A DNA stretch of 64,000 nucleotides, taken from contig JARLJN010000062.1 in NCBI GenBank assembly GCA_031291255.1, forward strand, positions 1 through 64,000, in the 5' to 3' direction. The number at the start of each line of letters is the position of its first letter. Position 1 is the first letter of the stretch. The DNA comes from Gammaproteobacteria bacterium (GTDB lineage: Bacteria > Pseudomonadota > Gammaproteobacteria > DSM-16500). The position numbers and the translations under genes are program-made. The notes below the pieces were generated by a model. That model searched no databases. It had not been told where the DNA came from and was given only the letters and a program-made list of their open reading frames with translations. Below are positions 37,867 to 47,613 of the stretch, piece by piece.

Positions 37867-38475
37867 TTATGCTTCTGCATTTTCTTCAGTTTCAACCGCC
37901 ATTGGTGCTTCAACGAAGTTCTCTAATGTAGTCATTTCGTGAGAAGATTTGTCAGAAACTTTAGACTTTTTTGTTTTCTTCTTAGGTTTGGAAGCAGCAG
38001 ATGATTTTTTCGCTTTTAATTCCCATTGTTTTTCAAATTGAGCGATGAGTTTAGCGAGTGCAGAGAAACGCGCTTGCTTAGCAGCTAATTCTTTAGTTTG
38101 TTTTTTTACTGCATCAAAACGATCTGAAAGATCTGTGACAGCATGTGTTGTTTTATCGTAGGCTTGTTTGGCGGTAGCTAAAAGTTTTTTTGTGGCTGCA
38201 GTGCTTTTTGATTTAGATTTAGCAGTTAAGGTCACACGTTTGTTTTTAGCAATTTTCTTTTGAGCTTGAGCTTTTTTCAATTCACTTTTCAGCTTCTTTT
38301 CTTGTTGTTTTAAGCTGGCTAGATCTTTACGTGATTGAGAAATAATTTTCGCAGGGGTTGAGCTAAATTCTTTTTCCATTAAATCTACAGCGGATAGTGC
38401 AATAGCTTTTGGGCGGGACTTAGTGTTAACTTTTTTTGTTGTTTTAGCAGTCTTTGCAACTTTTTTACGTGGCAT
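37867..38475 (-). CDS. Lysine/alanine-rich histone-H1-like basic protein with coiled coil
   Basis: MPRKKVAKTAKTTKKVNTKSRPKA...KAKKSSAASKPKKKTKKSK; acidic C-terminal tail VETEENAEA. Confidence 0.6.
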   Translation of the reverse strand: MPRKKVAKTAKTTKKVNTKSRPKAIALSAVDLMEKEFSSTPAKIISQSRKDLASLKQQEKKLKSELKKAQAQKKIAKNKRVTLTAKSKSKSTAATKKLLATAKQAYDKTTHAVTDLSDRFDAVKKQTKELAAKQARFSALAKLIAQFEKQWELKAKKSSAASKPKKKTKKSKVSDKSSHEMTTLENFVEAPMAVETEENAEA

Positions 38476-38727
38476 GTGTGGATTTCCTCATTTGGTTTTT
38501 TTTCAAGACTGTAAAATCTAACATTATTTAGCTAGAAAAGTCTACTCTCTATTGTGTTTATTATTGATTTAATTTATAGAAATCATTAAAGTAGGGTGTT
38601 AATGAAGATAAGGTCGAATGAATAATTTAAATTTTTCGAATTAACATTTAAAAATTCAAAAATAGTAAAGTGTATTTTGCGACATGGATAGATTATCAAA
38701 TATCTATCTCATAATTTAATCTTAGGA

Positions 38728-39300
38728 GTGATGAATTTGAGTAACGCAAGTATCAAGGAGCAATTACAAGCTTTGTCGTTAGGATTGACGTCTGTTTCTG
38801 ATGAGAAAGAAAAAAAATCATCAGAAAAAAAGCACTCTCATTCAAAAAATCCACCAACCGCTTCACCTAAAGCAAAACCTAACATTCCCTCTAAACAAAA
38901 AACAACTAAGCAAAAACCTGCTTGGCTAGAGCACGCTCAATATGGCGTAGAATTATTAAAAGCACACTTTCCTTTATGTTTCAAAAATATTAAAGAAGTG
39001 CAGCCCTTAAAAATTGGTATTAAACAAGATCTGGTGAAGCTATTAAGTACCAAAGAAAATATAGTTACTTCGGATAAGGCTTGTATGGTTAGCAGTATTG
39101 CTTACTACGTTAATTCTCCTGCTTATCACAAAAGCATGCTCGAAGGTACGGAACGTATTGATTTAGATGGAAATACTGCAGGCGTAGTGACAGCTGAAGA
39201 AGCGAATTATTCAATTGAATCACGTAAAATTAAAAGTCAGGCGAAGAAACCTACGCCCACTCCTGCAAAAGCATTGGAAACAGGAACAATTAAAGATTAA
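38728..39300 (+). CDS. ProQ/FinO-domain RNA chaperone
   Basis: YGVELLKAHFPLCFKNIKEVQPLKIGIKQDLVKLL...YYVNSPAYHKSMLEGTERIDLDGNTAG. Confidence 0.85.
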   Translation: MMNLSNASIKEQLQALSLGLTSVSDEKEKKSSEKKHSHSKNPPTASPKAKPNIPSKQKTTKQKPAWLEHAQYGVELLKAHFPLCFKNIKEVQPLKIGIKQDLVKLLSTKENIVTSDKACMVSSIAYYVNSPAYHKSMLEGTERIDLDGNTAGVVTAEEANYSIESRKIKSQAKKPTPTPAKALETGTIKD

Positions 39301-39401
39301 ATTGAGATAACAATTTTTGAGGCTCTTCTTTCATAGTGGAATCCTAGTGGGTCTGCTTTATCGTATGGTTATTTTTTCATAATACTTAAGGATAATTAAA
39401 G

Positions 39402-40973
39402 ATGGAGTTGAACCGCCGTTTTACACCCCTCAGTTTATTGTTGCTCAGCATCAATGGAATGATAGGCTCGGCTTGGTTATTTGCACCTCTCTATGCGGCT
39501 AAAATTGCAGGCTCTGCCGCAATCATTGCATGGTTAATTGGAGGTTTTGCGACAGCTCTTGTTGCTCTGACTTTTGCTGAGTTATCTGTTTTATTACCTG
39601 TTGCCGGAGGGACCGCACAAATACCTCAACTCAGTCACGGTACATTAACAAGCTTTACCTTAAGCTGGGTGGCATGGTTGTCTGCTTTAACGATGGCTCC
39701 TATTGAAGTACAAGCTGTTTTGCAATATGCCTCTACGTATTTTTCTTCTCTGACCCATCAAGTGGATGGGGTGCCGCTATTAACTCACGTAGGCTTATGT
39801 TGGGCAACCGTATTAATGCTCGCTTTATGTGTCATCAATATTGCTAGTTTTAAAGGCTTAATCCGTTTTAATTTTGTCTTATTTATATTTAAGGTAATCG
39901 TGATTATCTTAACGATAGTCATGTTAATAAAAGTAAATTTTCATCCTGCAAACTTTTCAGGAATAACAGACACAATACACTCCTTAACTGGGTGGAAAGC
40001 TATTTTAGCTGCTGTAGCCTCAGGAGGTATCGCGTTTGCTTTTACTGGATTTAAACATGGTGTTGAATTAGCTGGTGAAGCAAAAAAGTATGCTGTAGCC
40101 ATTCCTATTGCCATTGTTGGGTCTGTGTTGTGTTGTTTGGTTTTATACATGGGATTGCAATTTGCTTTTATAGGAGCGTTGAAACCTTCCGCACTAGAGC
40201 ATGGCTGGCAGCATTTGACGTTTGTAGGTGATGTAGGTCCATTTGCCGGGCTAGCAGCAGGATTGGGTCTGATTTGGTTATTAAAATTGTTGTACGTAGA
40301 TGCAGCAATATCACCTTTAGGCGCAGGGTTAATATACGTCACCTCGACGGCAAGAATTTTATATGCAATGAGCCAAATTGGTTATGTACCCGCAGCTTTA
40401 TCCAAACTGAATAAACAACAACTTCCAGTTTGGGCAATTATGACTAATTTTTCTGTAGGAATGTTTTTATTCTTACCCTTGCCTGGCTGGCAGGCAATGG
40501 TGAGTTTCTTAGTTTCTGCTATGGTTATTTCATATGCTATAGGTCCTATAGCCTTAGTATGCTTGCGTTTACAATTACCTAATCAGAAGCGTCACTTTCG
40601 ATTACCTTTTTCTAACGTCATTTGCCTGTTGGCATTTTATTTTTGTAATTTACTCAGTTATTGGACGGGCTGGGAAACTGTTTATAAATTGGCGATTGCT
40701 CTGGGCATAGGGTTTATATTTTTTATAGGCGCTTATTTGCGTGGAAAACTAAAGGCTAGTGCATTGGGTTTTAAAGCAGCTGGTTGGATTATCCCTTATT
40801 TGTGTGGGTTGACACTCATTTCTTATCTTGGAGTTTTTGGTGGAAAAAATATAATTACATTTGGATGGGACTTTTTAATCATTGCTATATTTAGTGTTAT
40901 CATTCTTTATCTTGCAGTGATCAGCCGATCTAAAAATACTGAAAAGGAATTTGCAGCATATATTATTAACTAG
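39402..40973 (+). CDS. APC family amino acid permease
   Basis: LLLSINGMIGSAWLFAPLYAAKIAG...LTFAELSVLLPVAGGTAQIPQLSHG; about 12 TM segments. Confidence 0.9.
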   Translation: MELNRRFTPLSLLLLSINGMIGSAWLFAPLYAAKIAGSAAIIAWLIGGFATALVALTFAELSVLLPVAGGTAQIPQLSHGTLTSFTLSWVAWLSALTMAPIEVQAVLQYASTYFSSLTHQVDGVPLLTHVGLCWATVLMLALCVINIASFKGLIRFNFVLFIFKVIVIILTIVMLIKVNFHPANFSGITDTIHSLTGWKAILAAVASGGIAFAFTGFKHGVELAGEAKKYAVAIPIAIVGSVLCCLVLYMGLQFAFIGALKPSALEHGWQHLTFVGDVGPFAGLAAGLGLIWLLKLLYVDAAISPLGAGLIYVTSTARILYAMSQIGYVPAALSKLNKQQLPVWAIMTNFSVGMFLFLPLPGWQAMVSFLVSAMVISYAIGPIALVCLRLQLPNQKRHFRLPFSNVICLLAFYFCNLLSYWTGWETVYKLAIALGIGFIFFIGAYLRGKLKASALGFKAAGWIIPYLCGLTLISYLGVFGGKNIITFGWDFLIIAIFSVIILYLAVISRSKNTEKEFAAYIIN

Positions 40974-40980
40974 AAAACCA

Positions 40981-41065
40981 CGCGGACACGGCGTTGCACG
41001 CCTTTGTCCACGCAACATCAATAGAGGAATTTTGTAGCCCGGACAAAGCGCAGCGTGTCCGGGAA
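40981..41065. repeat. Composite dispersed repeat, second copy of the 9840-9929 arrangement
   Basis: cgcggacacggcgttgcacgcctttgtccacgcaac ... tgtagcccggacaaagcgcagcgtgtccggga. Confidence 0.75.
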
Positions 41066-41073
41066 TTGGGATA

Positions 41074-41779
41074 TCAGTTATCAGAGTCTCTTTTAATGAT
41101 AACTGGAATTTTTTCATAACCGACAAATTCTTCATTCAACCATTTTGCATCATCAACAATCATTCTAATGCAGCCGTGACTTGCGTTATAACCTGGAATA
41201 TCATAGGAGCCATGCATCGCAAATCCACCTTTAAAAAACATGCAATAAGGCATAGGCGCACCACCTCTACCTATAGGGAATTTTGTTGATTTGCAACCCG
41301 CACCTTGTTTGTAATAAATAGCGAATTTTCCAACAGGCGTATTGCATCTGGAATGTAGGTCTGGGCAATAGCCTTTGGCGCTAGAGATAGGGCCCCAACG
41401 TAATAAAGTACCTTGAGCATCATAAGCGCCCCATGCGAGAGTTGTTAAAGAAACATAAATAATTTTTTCTCCAGGGGGGCTAATTTGAAGATCAAAAGGA
41501 GAAATATCCATTATGTTATTCTCATTAAGATTTCTAGGCACAGCAATGACCATGCCTGTTCTTAAACGGTTACCTAAGCGGTTTAAATCCTTAACAAATG
41601 CTTCAGTCTCTGAATCTTTAAAAAGATTTTCCCAGGTATCTCCGCGTTTAACGGTGTAACAAGAAAATTTTTCAGAATGTTTACAAAATTTAGAACCATA
41701 AATACCGGAGGCGTATGTGATGCCAAATACGGCGGAAATAAAAGTGAATATTAGAAGGGTATAGATAACTTTTTTCATA
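41074..41779 (-). CDS. L,D-transpeptidase (YkuD) with LysM-like domain
   Basis: SCYTVKRGDTWENLFK (LysM); catalytic HGSYDIPGYNASHGCIRM. Met at 41779 (MKKVIYTLL) preferred over 41853. Confidence 0.9.
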
Positions 41780-41878
41780 GCTCTCTCCAAAAAAATTTGT
41801 GAGAGGTCATCCGTGATCGTTAATCTATTTAGTTTCTTAATTATATAATTCATTATAAAACATTAACGTAGAGGGAGC

Positions 41879-41911
41879 GCAGTTTTTGTAAAAATAATTT
41901 ACAAAAACTGC
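41879..41911. promoter_or_regulatory. Perfect 14-bp inverted repeat in the divergent intergenic region
   Basis: GCAGTTTTTGTAAA-aataa-TTTACAAAAACTGC. Confidence 0.7.
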
Positions 41912-42004
41912 TTGTAAATATAAATTTTCATCTATATCAGTAGGTTATAGAATAGATTAAACAAGATAAAAAGGTCAAATCAGTTAAAAACAACAGGAGT
42001 CAAC

Positions 42005-42793
42005 ATGGAAAGTTCAAGCAATCTGATAAAAACTTATTATATAGATGAGCATATTCTACATATCAGTTTAAATCGACCTCAGGCCTTAAATGCTTTAAAT
42101 GCAGACCTTATGCAAGAATTATTAACGTTGTTACTTGAGGCAAAAAAAAATCCGAAAATAAAAGCATTACTATTAACAGGTGAAGGCAAAGCATTTTGTG
42201 CTGGCGCTGACATTACACAGCTTGCTGCATTGAAAAGTCAAAGTGGATTACGATTTGCAAGACTAGGCCAAATGATCTTTCGTACCTTAGAACAATTAGG
42301 CAAACCTTCACTTGCTGCTATTCAAGGTTTTGCTTTAGGCGGAGGTTGTGAACTAGCAATGGCCGCGACTCTGCGTATAGCCGCACAAACAGCGAGTTTT
42401 GGGCAGCCTGAAGTAAAATTAGGTGTCATTCCTGGTTTTGGTGGTACACAACGTTTAGCAAGATTAATTGGAAAAGGCAGAGCACTGGATATGTGTATCA
42501 CAGGTAAAATGATCAAAGCACCAGACGCTTTACAGTGGGGATTAATTACTGAAATGGTAGAGCCAGAAAATTTATTAAGCCGCGCTACAGAAATTGCAAA
42601 GTCTTTACTAAACTTAGCGCCATTAGCCATTCAAAGTATTATGGATGTGATAGATCAAGGTTTTGATTTATCTTTAGCAGATGCATTTGAATTAGAAGCC
42701 GTACATTTTGGTTTATGTTGTGCATCATTAGATAAAGCTGAGGGAGTAGAAGCTTTTCTTGAAAAGCGCAGCCCAAAATTTATTGGAGAATAA
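42005..42793 (+). CDS. Enoyl-CoA hydratase
   Basis: LNRPQALNALNADLM; GKAFCAGADITQL; ALGGGCELAMA; GVIPGFGGTQRLARLIG. Confidence 0.92.
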   Translation: MESSSNLIKTYYIDEHILHISLNRPQALNALNADLMQELLTLLLEAKKNPKIKALLLTGEGKAFCAGADITQLAALKSQSGLRFARLGQMIFRTLEQLGKPSLAAIQGFALGGGCELAMAATLRIAAQTASFGQPEVKLGVIPGFGGTQRLARLIGKGRALDMCITGKMIKAPDALQWGLITEMVEPENLLSRATEIAKSLLNLAPLAIQSIMDVIDQGFDLSLADAFELEAVHFGLCCASLDKAEGVEAFLEKRSPKFIGE

Positions 42794-42797
42794 AAAA

Positions 42798-43871
42798 ATG
42801 AATGAAACATCAGAAATTTTATTTACACGTATGCCTGGAGAAAAAGGCGATTTAGGTATTATTACATTAAATCGACCACAGGTATTGAATGCGCTTAATC
42901 ATGCTATGTTTATCGCTCTTACTCAACAACTCACAAAATGGCAAGATGATAGTCATATCAAAGCAGTTGTAATACGTGCGGCAGCAGGAAGAGCATTTTG
43001 TGCAGGAGGTGATATTCGTTATGCCTATGAACAAGGTCTTGCAAAAAATCCTGAGTTGATTAATTTTTTTGGTGATGAATATAAATTAAATAAACAAATT
43101 TATCATTTCCCTAAACCTTATATCGCGATGATGGATGGCATCACTATGGGTGGAGGAGTAGGCTTATCTATACATGGTTCTCATAGAGTCGCCACTAAAC
43201 GTTTAATTTTCGCTATGCCAGAGACAGCCATAGGATTTTTTCCAGACGTGGGCGCTACTTATTTTTTACCAAGATTAAAAAATAAAATGGGATACTATCT
43301 TGGTTTGAGTGGAGCTAAGATTTTATATAATGATTGTTTAGCATTAGGATTAGTTGATCAAGTTGTAGAAGAAGATTCATTGCTTAACATAATCAATTTG
43401 CTCGCATCGACTTCGTTGGAAAAAAATGCGGATGCAGTGGTTTGTGAAATTATAAATAATTTTGCAGTCACTGTAGAAGACTCTCATTTAGTTCAACATA
43501 AACTTGCAATAGAAAAATGTTTTAGTAAAGCAACTGTAGAAGACATTATTACTGCATTAGATCATTATCCTGATGTGTGGTGTCAGCAAGTCGCAAATGA
43601 ATTAAAAACAAAATCACCAACAAGTTTAAAAATTACATTACGACAATTGCAACAAGGGTCAAAATTAAATTTTGATGAGTGCATGGATTTAGAATATAGA
43701 TTAACAAATCGCTTTATCAACAATCATGATTTTTTTGAAGGGGTACGCGCAGCTATAATTGATAAAGATCAAAATCCAATTTGGCAACCAGCAACGTTAG
43801 AAGATGTGAATGAAGCTGCTATAGATAACTATTTTTCTGTGTTAGAAAAAGAGTTAAGTTCATCTGTGTGA
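42798..43871 (+). CDS. 3-hydroxyisobutyryl-CoA hydrolase-like (enoyl-CoA hydratase/isomerase family)
   Basis: GRAFCAGGDIRYAYEQG; MDGITMGGGVGLSIHGSHRVATKRLIFAMPETAIGFFPDVGATYFLPRL. Confidence 0.9.
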   Translation: MNETSEILFTRMPGEKGDLGIITLNRPQVLNALNHAMFIALTQQLTKWQDDSHIKAVVIRAAAGRAFCAGGDIRYAYEQGLAKNPELINFFGDEYKLNKQIYHFPKPYIAMMDGITMGGGVGLSIHGSHRVATKRLIFAMPETAIGFFPDVGATYFLPRLKNKMGYYLGLSGAKILYNDCLALGLVDQVVEEDSLLNIINLLASTSLEKNADAVVCEIINNFAVTVEDSHLVQHKLAIEKCFSKATVEDIITALDHYPDVWCQQVANELKTKSPTSLKITLRQLQQGSKLNFDECMDLEYRLTNRFINNHDFFEGVRAAIIDKDQNPIWQPATLEDVNEAAIDNYFSVLEKELSSSV

Positions 43872-43885
43872 GTTTATACTCTTGC

Positions 43886-44821
43886 TTAATTTGCAGTAAT
43901 AAAATCATTTATGTTATTAGCCATCTCTTGGGGATACTGATAAATCATTGCATGACCGCCATCTTTCCAGCGAATTAATTGAGCGTGGTGTATTGCATTA
44001 GCAAGAATAACACTATTGACTGGTGGAATGACAATATCAGATTGACCATTTAAAATTAATACTGGCATATGTAATTCGCTGATCTTCTTCGCTGTTGCAT
44101 TATCATCAAGCCAGTGCCTAATCAGATGTTGTTGTTGAGGCATGATAGAACCAGGATCAATCTCAGTGAGATGTTGTGGCTTAAAACGATTAACTATTAA
44201 AGAGTATGACATTTGCATCTTCCATGATGGTGGAAAAAACAAATCAATTGCGGACACATAAAATCCTAATTTATATTTTGATAAGCCTAGCAATTTCTTT
44301 TGCACAGCAGGTGTTGGTTGCACAGCGTGTTTACCCGCAATGGATGTATTGATCAATATCAAATGACTTAATGCATTCGGATGAAGAACAGCAAGTTGTT
44401 GCGCTATCATGCCACCCATAGAGATACCAATCACAGTTGGTTTTTTTAATCTTACTTTTTGAATTAATTGATATGTGTCATTCGCTAAATCTTCAGTTTG
44501 ATATGAAGCTGATAATATATGTGACCCACCAACATTGCGATTATTAGGAATGATAATTTGATGATGCTGAGCTAATGCGGCGAGAAATTCACTGTTCCAG
44601 CTAGACACATCCGTAGCGTAACCAGGAATTAATAGAATCGGTGTTCCACTGCCAGAGATATAATATTCAATTTGACCTTGTTGAGTTGGCACATAATGTG
44701 GAGATAATTTGCTGAAATTTTCAGTAACATATTGATGGGTTGCTTGATTATAGGTACTACAGGCAGAAATTTGTAATATTGAATAAAAACAAAAAGTTCT
44801 TATGAAGAAATAAAAATAATT
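43886..44821 (-). CDS. Alpha/beta hydrolase, probable lipoprotein or exported
   Basis: ILLIPGYATDVSSWNSEFL; nucleophile elbow VIGISMGGMIAQQLA; ISACS lipobox-like. Confidence 0.85.
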   Translation of the reverse strand, partial: NYFYFFIRTFCFYSILQISACSTYNQATHQYVTENFSKLSPHYVPTQQGQIEYYISGSGTPILLIPGYATDVSSWNSEFLAALAQHHQIIIPNNRNVGGSHILSASYQTEDLANDTYQLIQKVRLKKPTVIGISMGGMIAQQLAVLHPNALSHLILINTSIAGKHAVQPTPAVQKKLLGLSKYKLGFYVSAIDLFFPPSWKMQMSYSLIVNRFKPQHLTEIDPGSIMPQQQHLIRHWLDDNATAKKISELHMPVLILNGQSDIVIPPVNSVILANAIHHAQLIRWKDGGHAMIYQYPQEMANNINDFITAN

Positions 44822-45139
44822 CATCTTTCTACTACGTGTTTTGGCGATATTCATTTTTGGTATACGCTATTTAGCAATTGAAGGGTTGTTATATTACCCG
44901 CATGCCGGTGATATTGCACTTATAGTGTTGTTTACATCATTAAGAGTGTAAATTATGCGCTACAGAAAAATAAAAATATATTTTGAAAGCAGGGGTAAAT
45001 CCGAATAATTATCAATAAGTTATAAAAAAATACGGATAACTGACGTTTTAAATAGCCCCATAACCGAGAATATTGTTCATATATTGGCTATAATGATAGT
45101 GTAAGTCTTCATACATAGAAGAATAAAGGAGAGGTCATT

Positions 45140-45694
45140 ATGCAACCAGTTAAGATCGTTATCCGCGATATGCCCAACTCACCTGCCTTAGAAGATCATA
45201 TACGTAAAAAAGCTGAAAAATTGACTCAATATTATGATCATATTAATACTTGCCACATAGTGATTGAAGTTCCTCAAAAACATAAACGTCAAGGCAAGTT
45301 ATTCAATGTACGTATTGATTTAACAGTGCCTGGAAAAGAGCTAGTCGTTAATCATAAATTAGATGAAGATGTTTATGTGGCTATACGCGATGCATTTGAT
45401 GCTGTATTACGTAAGTTGGAAACATATAGAGGTAAACGCAGGGGCGATGTTAAAACACATGAGAGTGTTAATGCTGGATACATTAGTAAATTATTTACTG
45501 ATGAAGGGTATGGGTTTATTCAATCTATAGATGGAAATGAATATTATTTTAATTTAGCTACACCTGAACCAACACAAACGCATTTTGCCGATCTCCAACG
45601 AGGTGATATGGTGCATTTTTTTGGAGGCATTGCAGATGATGGATTCATTGCCCATCACATTACAAAAAATCGTAAAAATAATCATACAGAATAA
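45140..45694 (+). CDS. Ribosome hibernation factor (HPF/RaiA family) fused to a C-terminal cold-shock-like domain
   Basis: MQPVKIVIRDMPNSPALEDHIRKKAEKLTQYYDHINTCHIVIEVPQK...LDEDVYVAIRDAFDAVLRKLE; then NAGYISKLFTDEGYGFIQSIDGNEYYFNL...GDMVHFFGG. Confidence 0.85.
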   Translation: MQPVKIVIRDMPNSPALEDHIRKKAEKLTQYYDHINTCHIVIEVPQKHKRQGKLFNVRIDLTVPGKELVVNHKLDEDVYVAIRDAFDAVLRKLETYRGKRRGDVKTHESVNAGYISKLFTDEGYGFIQSIDGNEYYFNLATPEPTQTHFADLQRGDMVHFFGGIADDGFIAHHITKNRKNNHTE

Positions 45695-45712
45695 ATTTTT
45701 TTACTTAACATA

Positions 45713-45744
45713 CTCAACATAGTGACTGGATGTTGGGTTTTTTT
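45713..45744 (+). terminator. Rho-independent terminator after the HPF gene
   Basis: ctcaacat-agtgactgg-atgttggg followed by a T run. Confidence 0.65.
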
Positions 45745-45830
45745 ATGTTTTAAAAAAAATCAAAACAGAGATTCATCAAAAGTAGTATACTAGTACTCAT
45801 TTAAATTTTTTATGGATGTTGCTTAAACTC

Positions 45831-46463
45831 ATGAGTGGATTTTTTATTACAGGCACAGATACTAATATTGGTAAAACGATTGTTTCGGCTGTTATTACTT
45901 CAGTATTGAATGCTTCATATTGGAAGCCTATTCAATCGGGTATTGCATCTGATATGTCAGATCAAGAAAAAGTTGCGTACTTGATAGATTTACCAAAAGA
46001 TCGAATTTATCCCACTAATTATTTATTAAAATCCTGTTTAGCACCGGATCAAGCTGCAGCGTTAGTCGGTACTAGAATTAATCTCGCAACATTACAAAAA
46101 CCTATTACAGATAATCAACTTGTTGTTGAAGGTGCAGGCGGAGTTTTTGTTCCTTTGACTGAGGACACTTCTATGCTTGATTTAATGAAGCAAATAGATT
46201 TGCCTGTTATTGTTGTTGCGCGCGGAACCTTAGGTACTATCAATCATACTTTGTTGACCATTGAAGCGTTATTGCATAGACAATTGAAAGTGAAGGGCGT
46301 GGTGTATTCAGGGGAACTAAATCATGCAAACCAACACACTATTGAAAAATGGAGTGGTGTTAAAACATTATTTCATATTCCGCAATTTAGTCAGGTCACT
46401 AAAGAAGTCGTGCAAGCTTGGATAGAAAAAAATAAAAATACTATTTTAGAGGCCTTGTTATAA
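45831..46463 (+). CDS. bioD: Dethiobiotin synthase
   Basis: MSGFFITGTDTNIGKTIVSAVI; VVEGAGGVFVPLTE. ATG at 45831 preferred over the called TTG at 45816. Confidence 0.9.
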   Translation: MSGFFITGTDTNIGKTIVSAVITSVLNASYWKPIQSGIASDMSDQEKVAYLIDLPKDRIYPTNYLLKSCLAPDQAAALVGTRINLATLQKPITDNQLVVEGAGGVFVPLTEDTSMLDLMKQIDLPVIVVARGTLGTINHTLLTIEALLHRQLKVKGVVYSGELNHANQHTIEKWSGVKTLFHIPQFSQVTKEVVQAWIEKNKNTILEALL

Positions 46464-46469
46464 GGTTAC

Positions 46470-46503
46470 GTTGGGTTTCGTAAAAAGCACTCAATCCAAC
46501 CAA
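46470..46503. repeat. Dispersed repeat family A
   Basis: gttgggtttcgtaaaaagcactcaatccaaccaa. Confidence 0.7.
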
Positions 46504-46517
46504 CAATTATTTATAAT

Positions 46518-47558
46518 TTAATCAGATTTCGCTAATCGAAAACTAATATGCGACATAGGATTATAAGGATCTACTCCGCGACGCGCGCTAGGGCGATAGC
46601 TTACACAGAAATTGGGATCACATAAAAATGATCCTCCGCGAGTTACTCGTTTTGGTGCGTCTACAGGTGTTGATGATAGATGCGAGGGATCGAAACAATC
46701 TTTAGGGCCTTGTGGATTGATAGGCTCTGCCCCTTGAGCTTCTTGCACAAAAGCATCTGCACGATACCAGTCAGCAACCCATTGCCAGGCATTCCCTGTC
46801 ATATCATAAAGACCGTAACCATTGGCTGGATAACTTGCGACTTTTGATGTTCCTATCAGCGATTCATGTTGTGGATCTACGATAGGAAATTGCTTGCCAG
46901 CAAACGTATTGGCCATACGTTTACCTCCGGGTTGCAATTCATTACCCCATGCATAATCTGCTTGTTGCAGCCCTCCTCTAGCAGCAAATTCCCACTCTGC
47001 TTCAGTGGGTAATCTTTTTTTAGCCCATTTTGCATAAGCAATTGCGTCTTCATGGGAAACTTGCACGACAGGATAATCTTCTTTACCGATTATGTTACTG
47101 TCAGGCCCATTAGGATGACGCCAATTTGTTTGAGGTACAAAGCGCCACCATTGAGAAGCATCATCTAATGGCACAGCGTTTTTTGTGCCGACAAAAACCA
47201 TTGCACCAGGCACCAACTGCTCATCAGAAGGTTTAGGTGTGCCAGGTAACAACTGTACTCTCAATGTTTCCCAATCAGGTTTTTGTTCCGCTGTCGTGAC
47301 GTAATGAGTTGCTTTTACAAATGCTGCAAACTGGGCATTCGTTACATCTGTTTGGTCCATCCAAAATCCGTTTATACGCACGAGGTGAGCAGGACGTTCA
47401 TTGGCTTTAGCAAGATGACTATCACTGCCCATCATGAATTCACCGCCAGGAATCCACACCATGCCTTTGTGAGTAGAGTGATGATTGAGTAGAGCACCGA
47501 TAATGATAAATACACTAAGGCTGATGAGAGTAATGAGACTTAATTTTTCAATTTTCAT
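46518..47558 (-). CDS. Formylglycine-generating enzyme family protein (SUMF1-type)
   Basis: GMVWIPGGEFMMGSDSHLAKANERPAHLVRINGFWMDQTDVTNAQFAAFV; GNAWQWVADW; RVTRGGSFLCDPNFCVSYRPSARRG with both Cys at FGE-like spacing. Confidence 0.93.
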   Translation of the reverse strand: MKIEKLSLITLISLSVFIIIGALLNHHSTHKGMVWIPGGEFMMGSDSHLAKANERPAHLVRINGFWMDQTDVTNAQFAAFVKATHYVTTAEQKPDWETLRVQLLPGTPKPSDEQLVPGAMVFVGTKNAVPLDDASQWWRFVPQTNWRHPNGPDSNIIGKEDYPVVQVSHEDAIAYAKWAKKRLPTEAEWEFAARGGLQQADYAWGNELQPGGKRMANTFAGKQFPIVDPQHESLIGTSKVASYPANGYGLYDMTGNAWQWVADWYRADAFVQEAQGAEPINPQGPKDCFDPSHLSSTPVDAPKRVTRGGSFLCDPNFCVSYRPSARRGVDPYNPMSHISFRLAKSD

Positions 47559-47576
47559 ATTTACCTTCAAAAAAAA

Positions 47577-47602
47577 GAGGGGCAGTGAGCCCCTCTTTTT
47601 TT
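47577..47602 (-). terminator. Terminator-like hairpin between sulfatase stop and FGE start
   Basis: GAGGGGC-agtga-GCCCCTC with A/T runs on both flanks (terminator-like on either strand). Confidence 0.7.
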
Positions 47603-47613
47603 ACACTTTACAG

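Noticed and set aside
39941-40342. Minus-strand ORF of 133 aa, and similar antisense ORFs (18620, 42322, 26517)
   Set aside because: Overlap clearly recognised CDSs on the opposite strand; no domain support.
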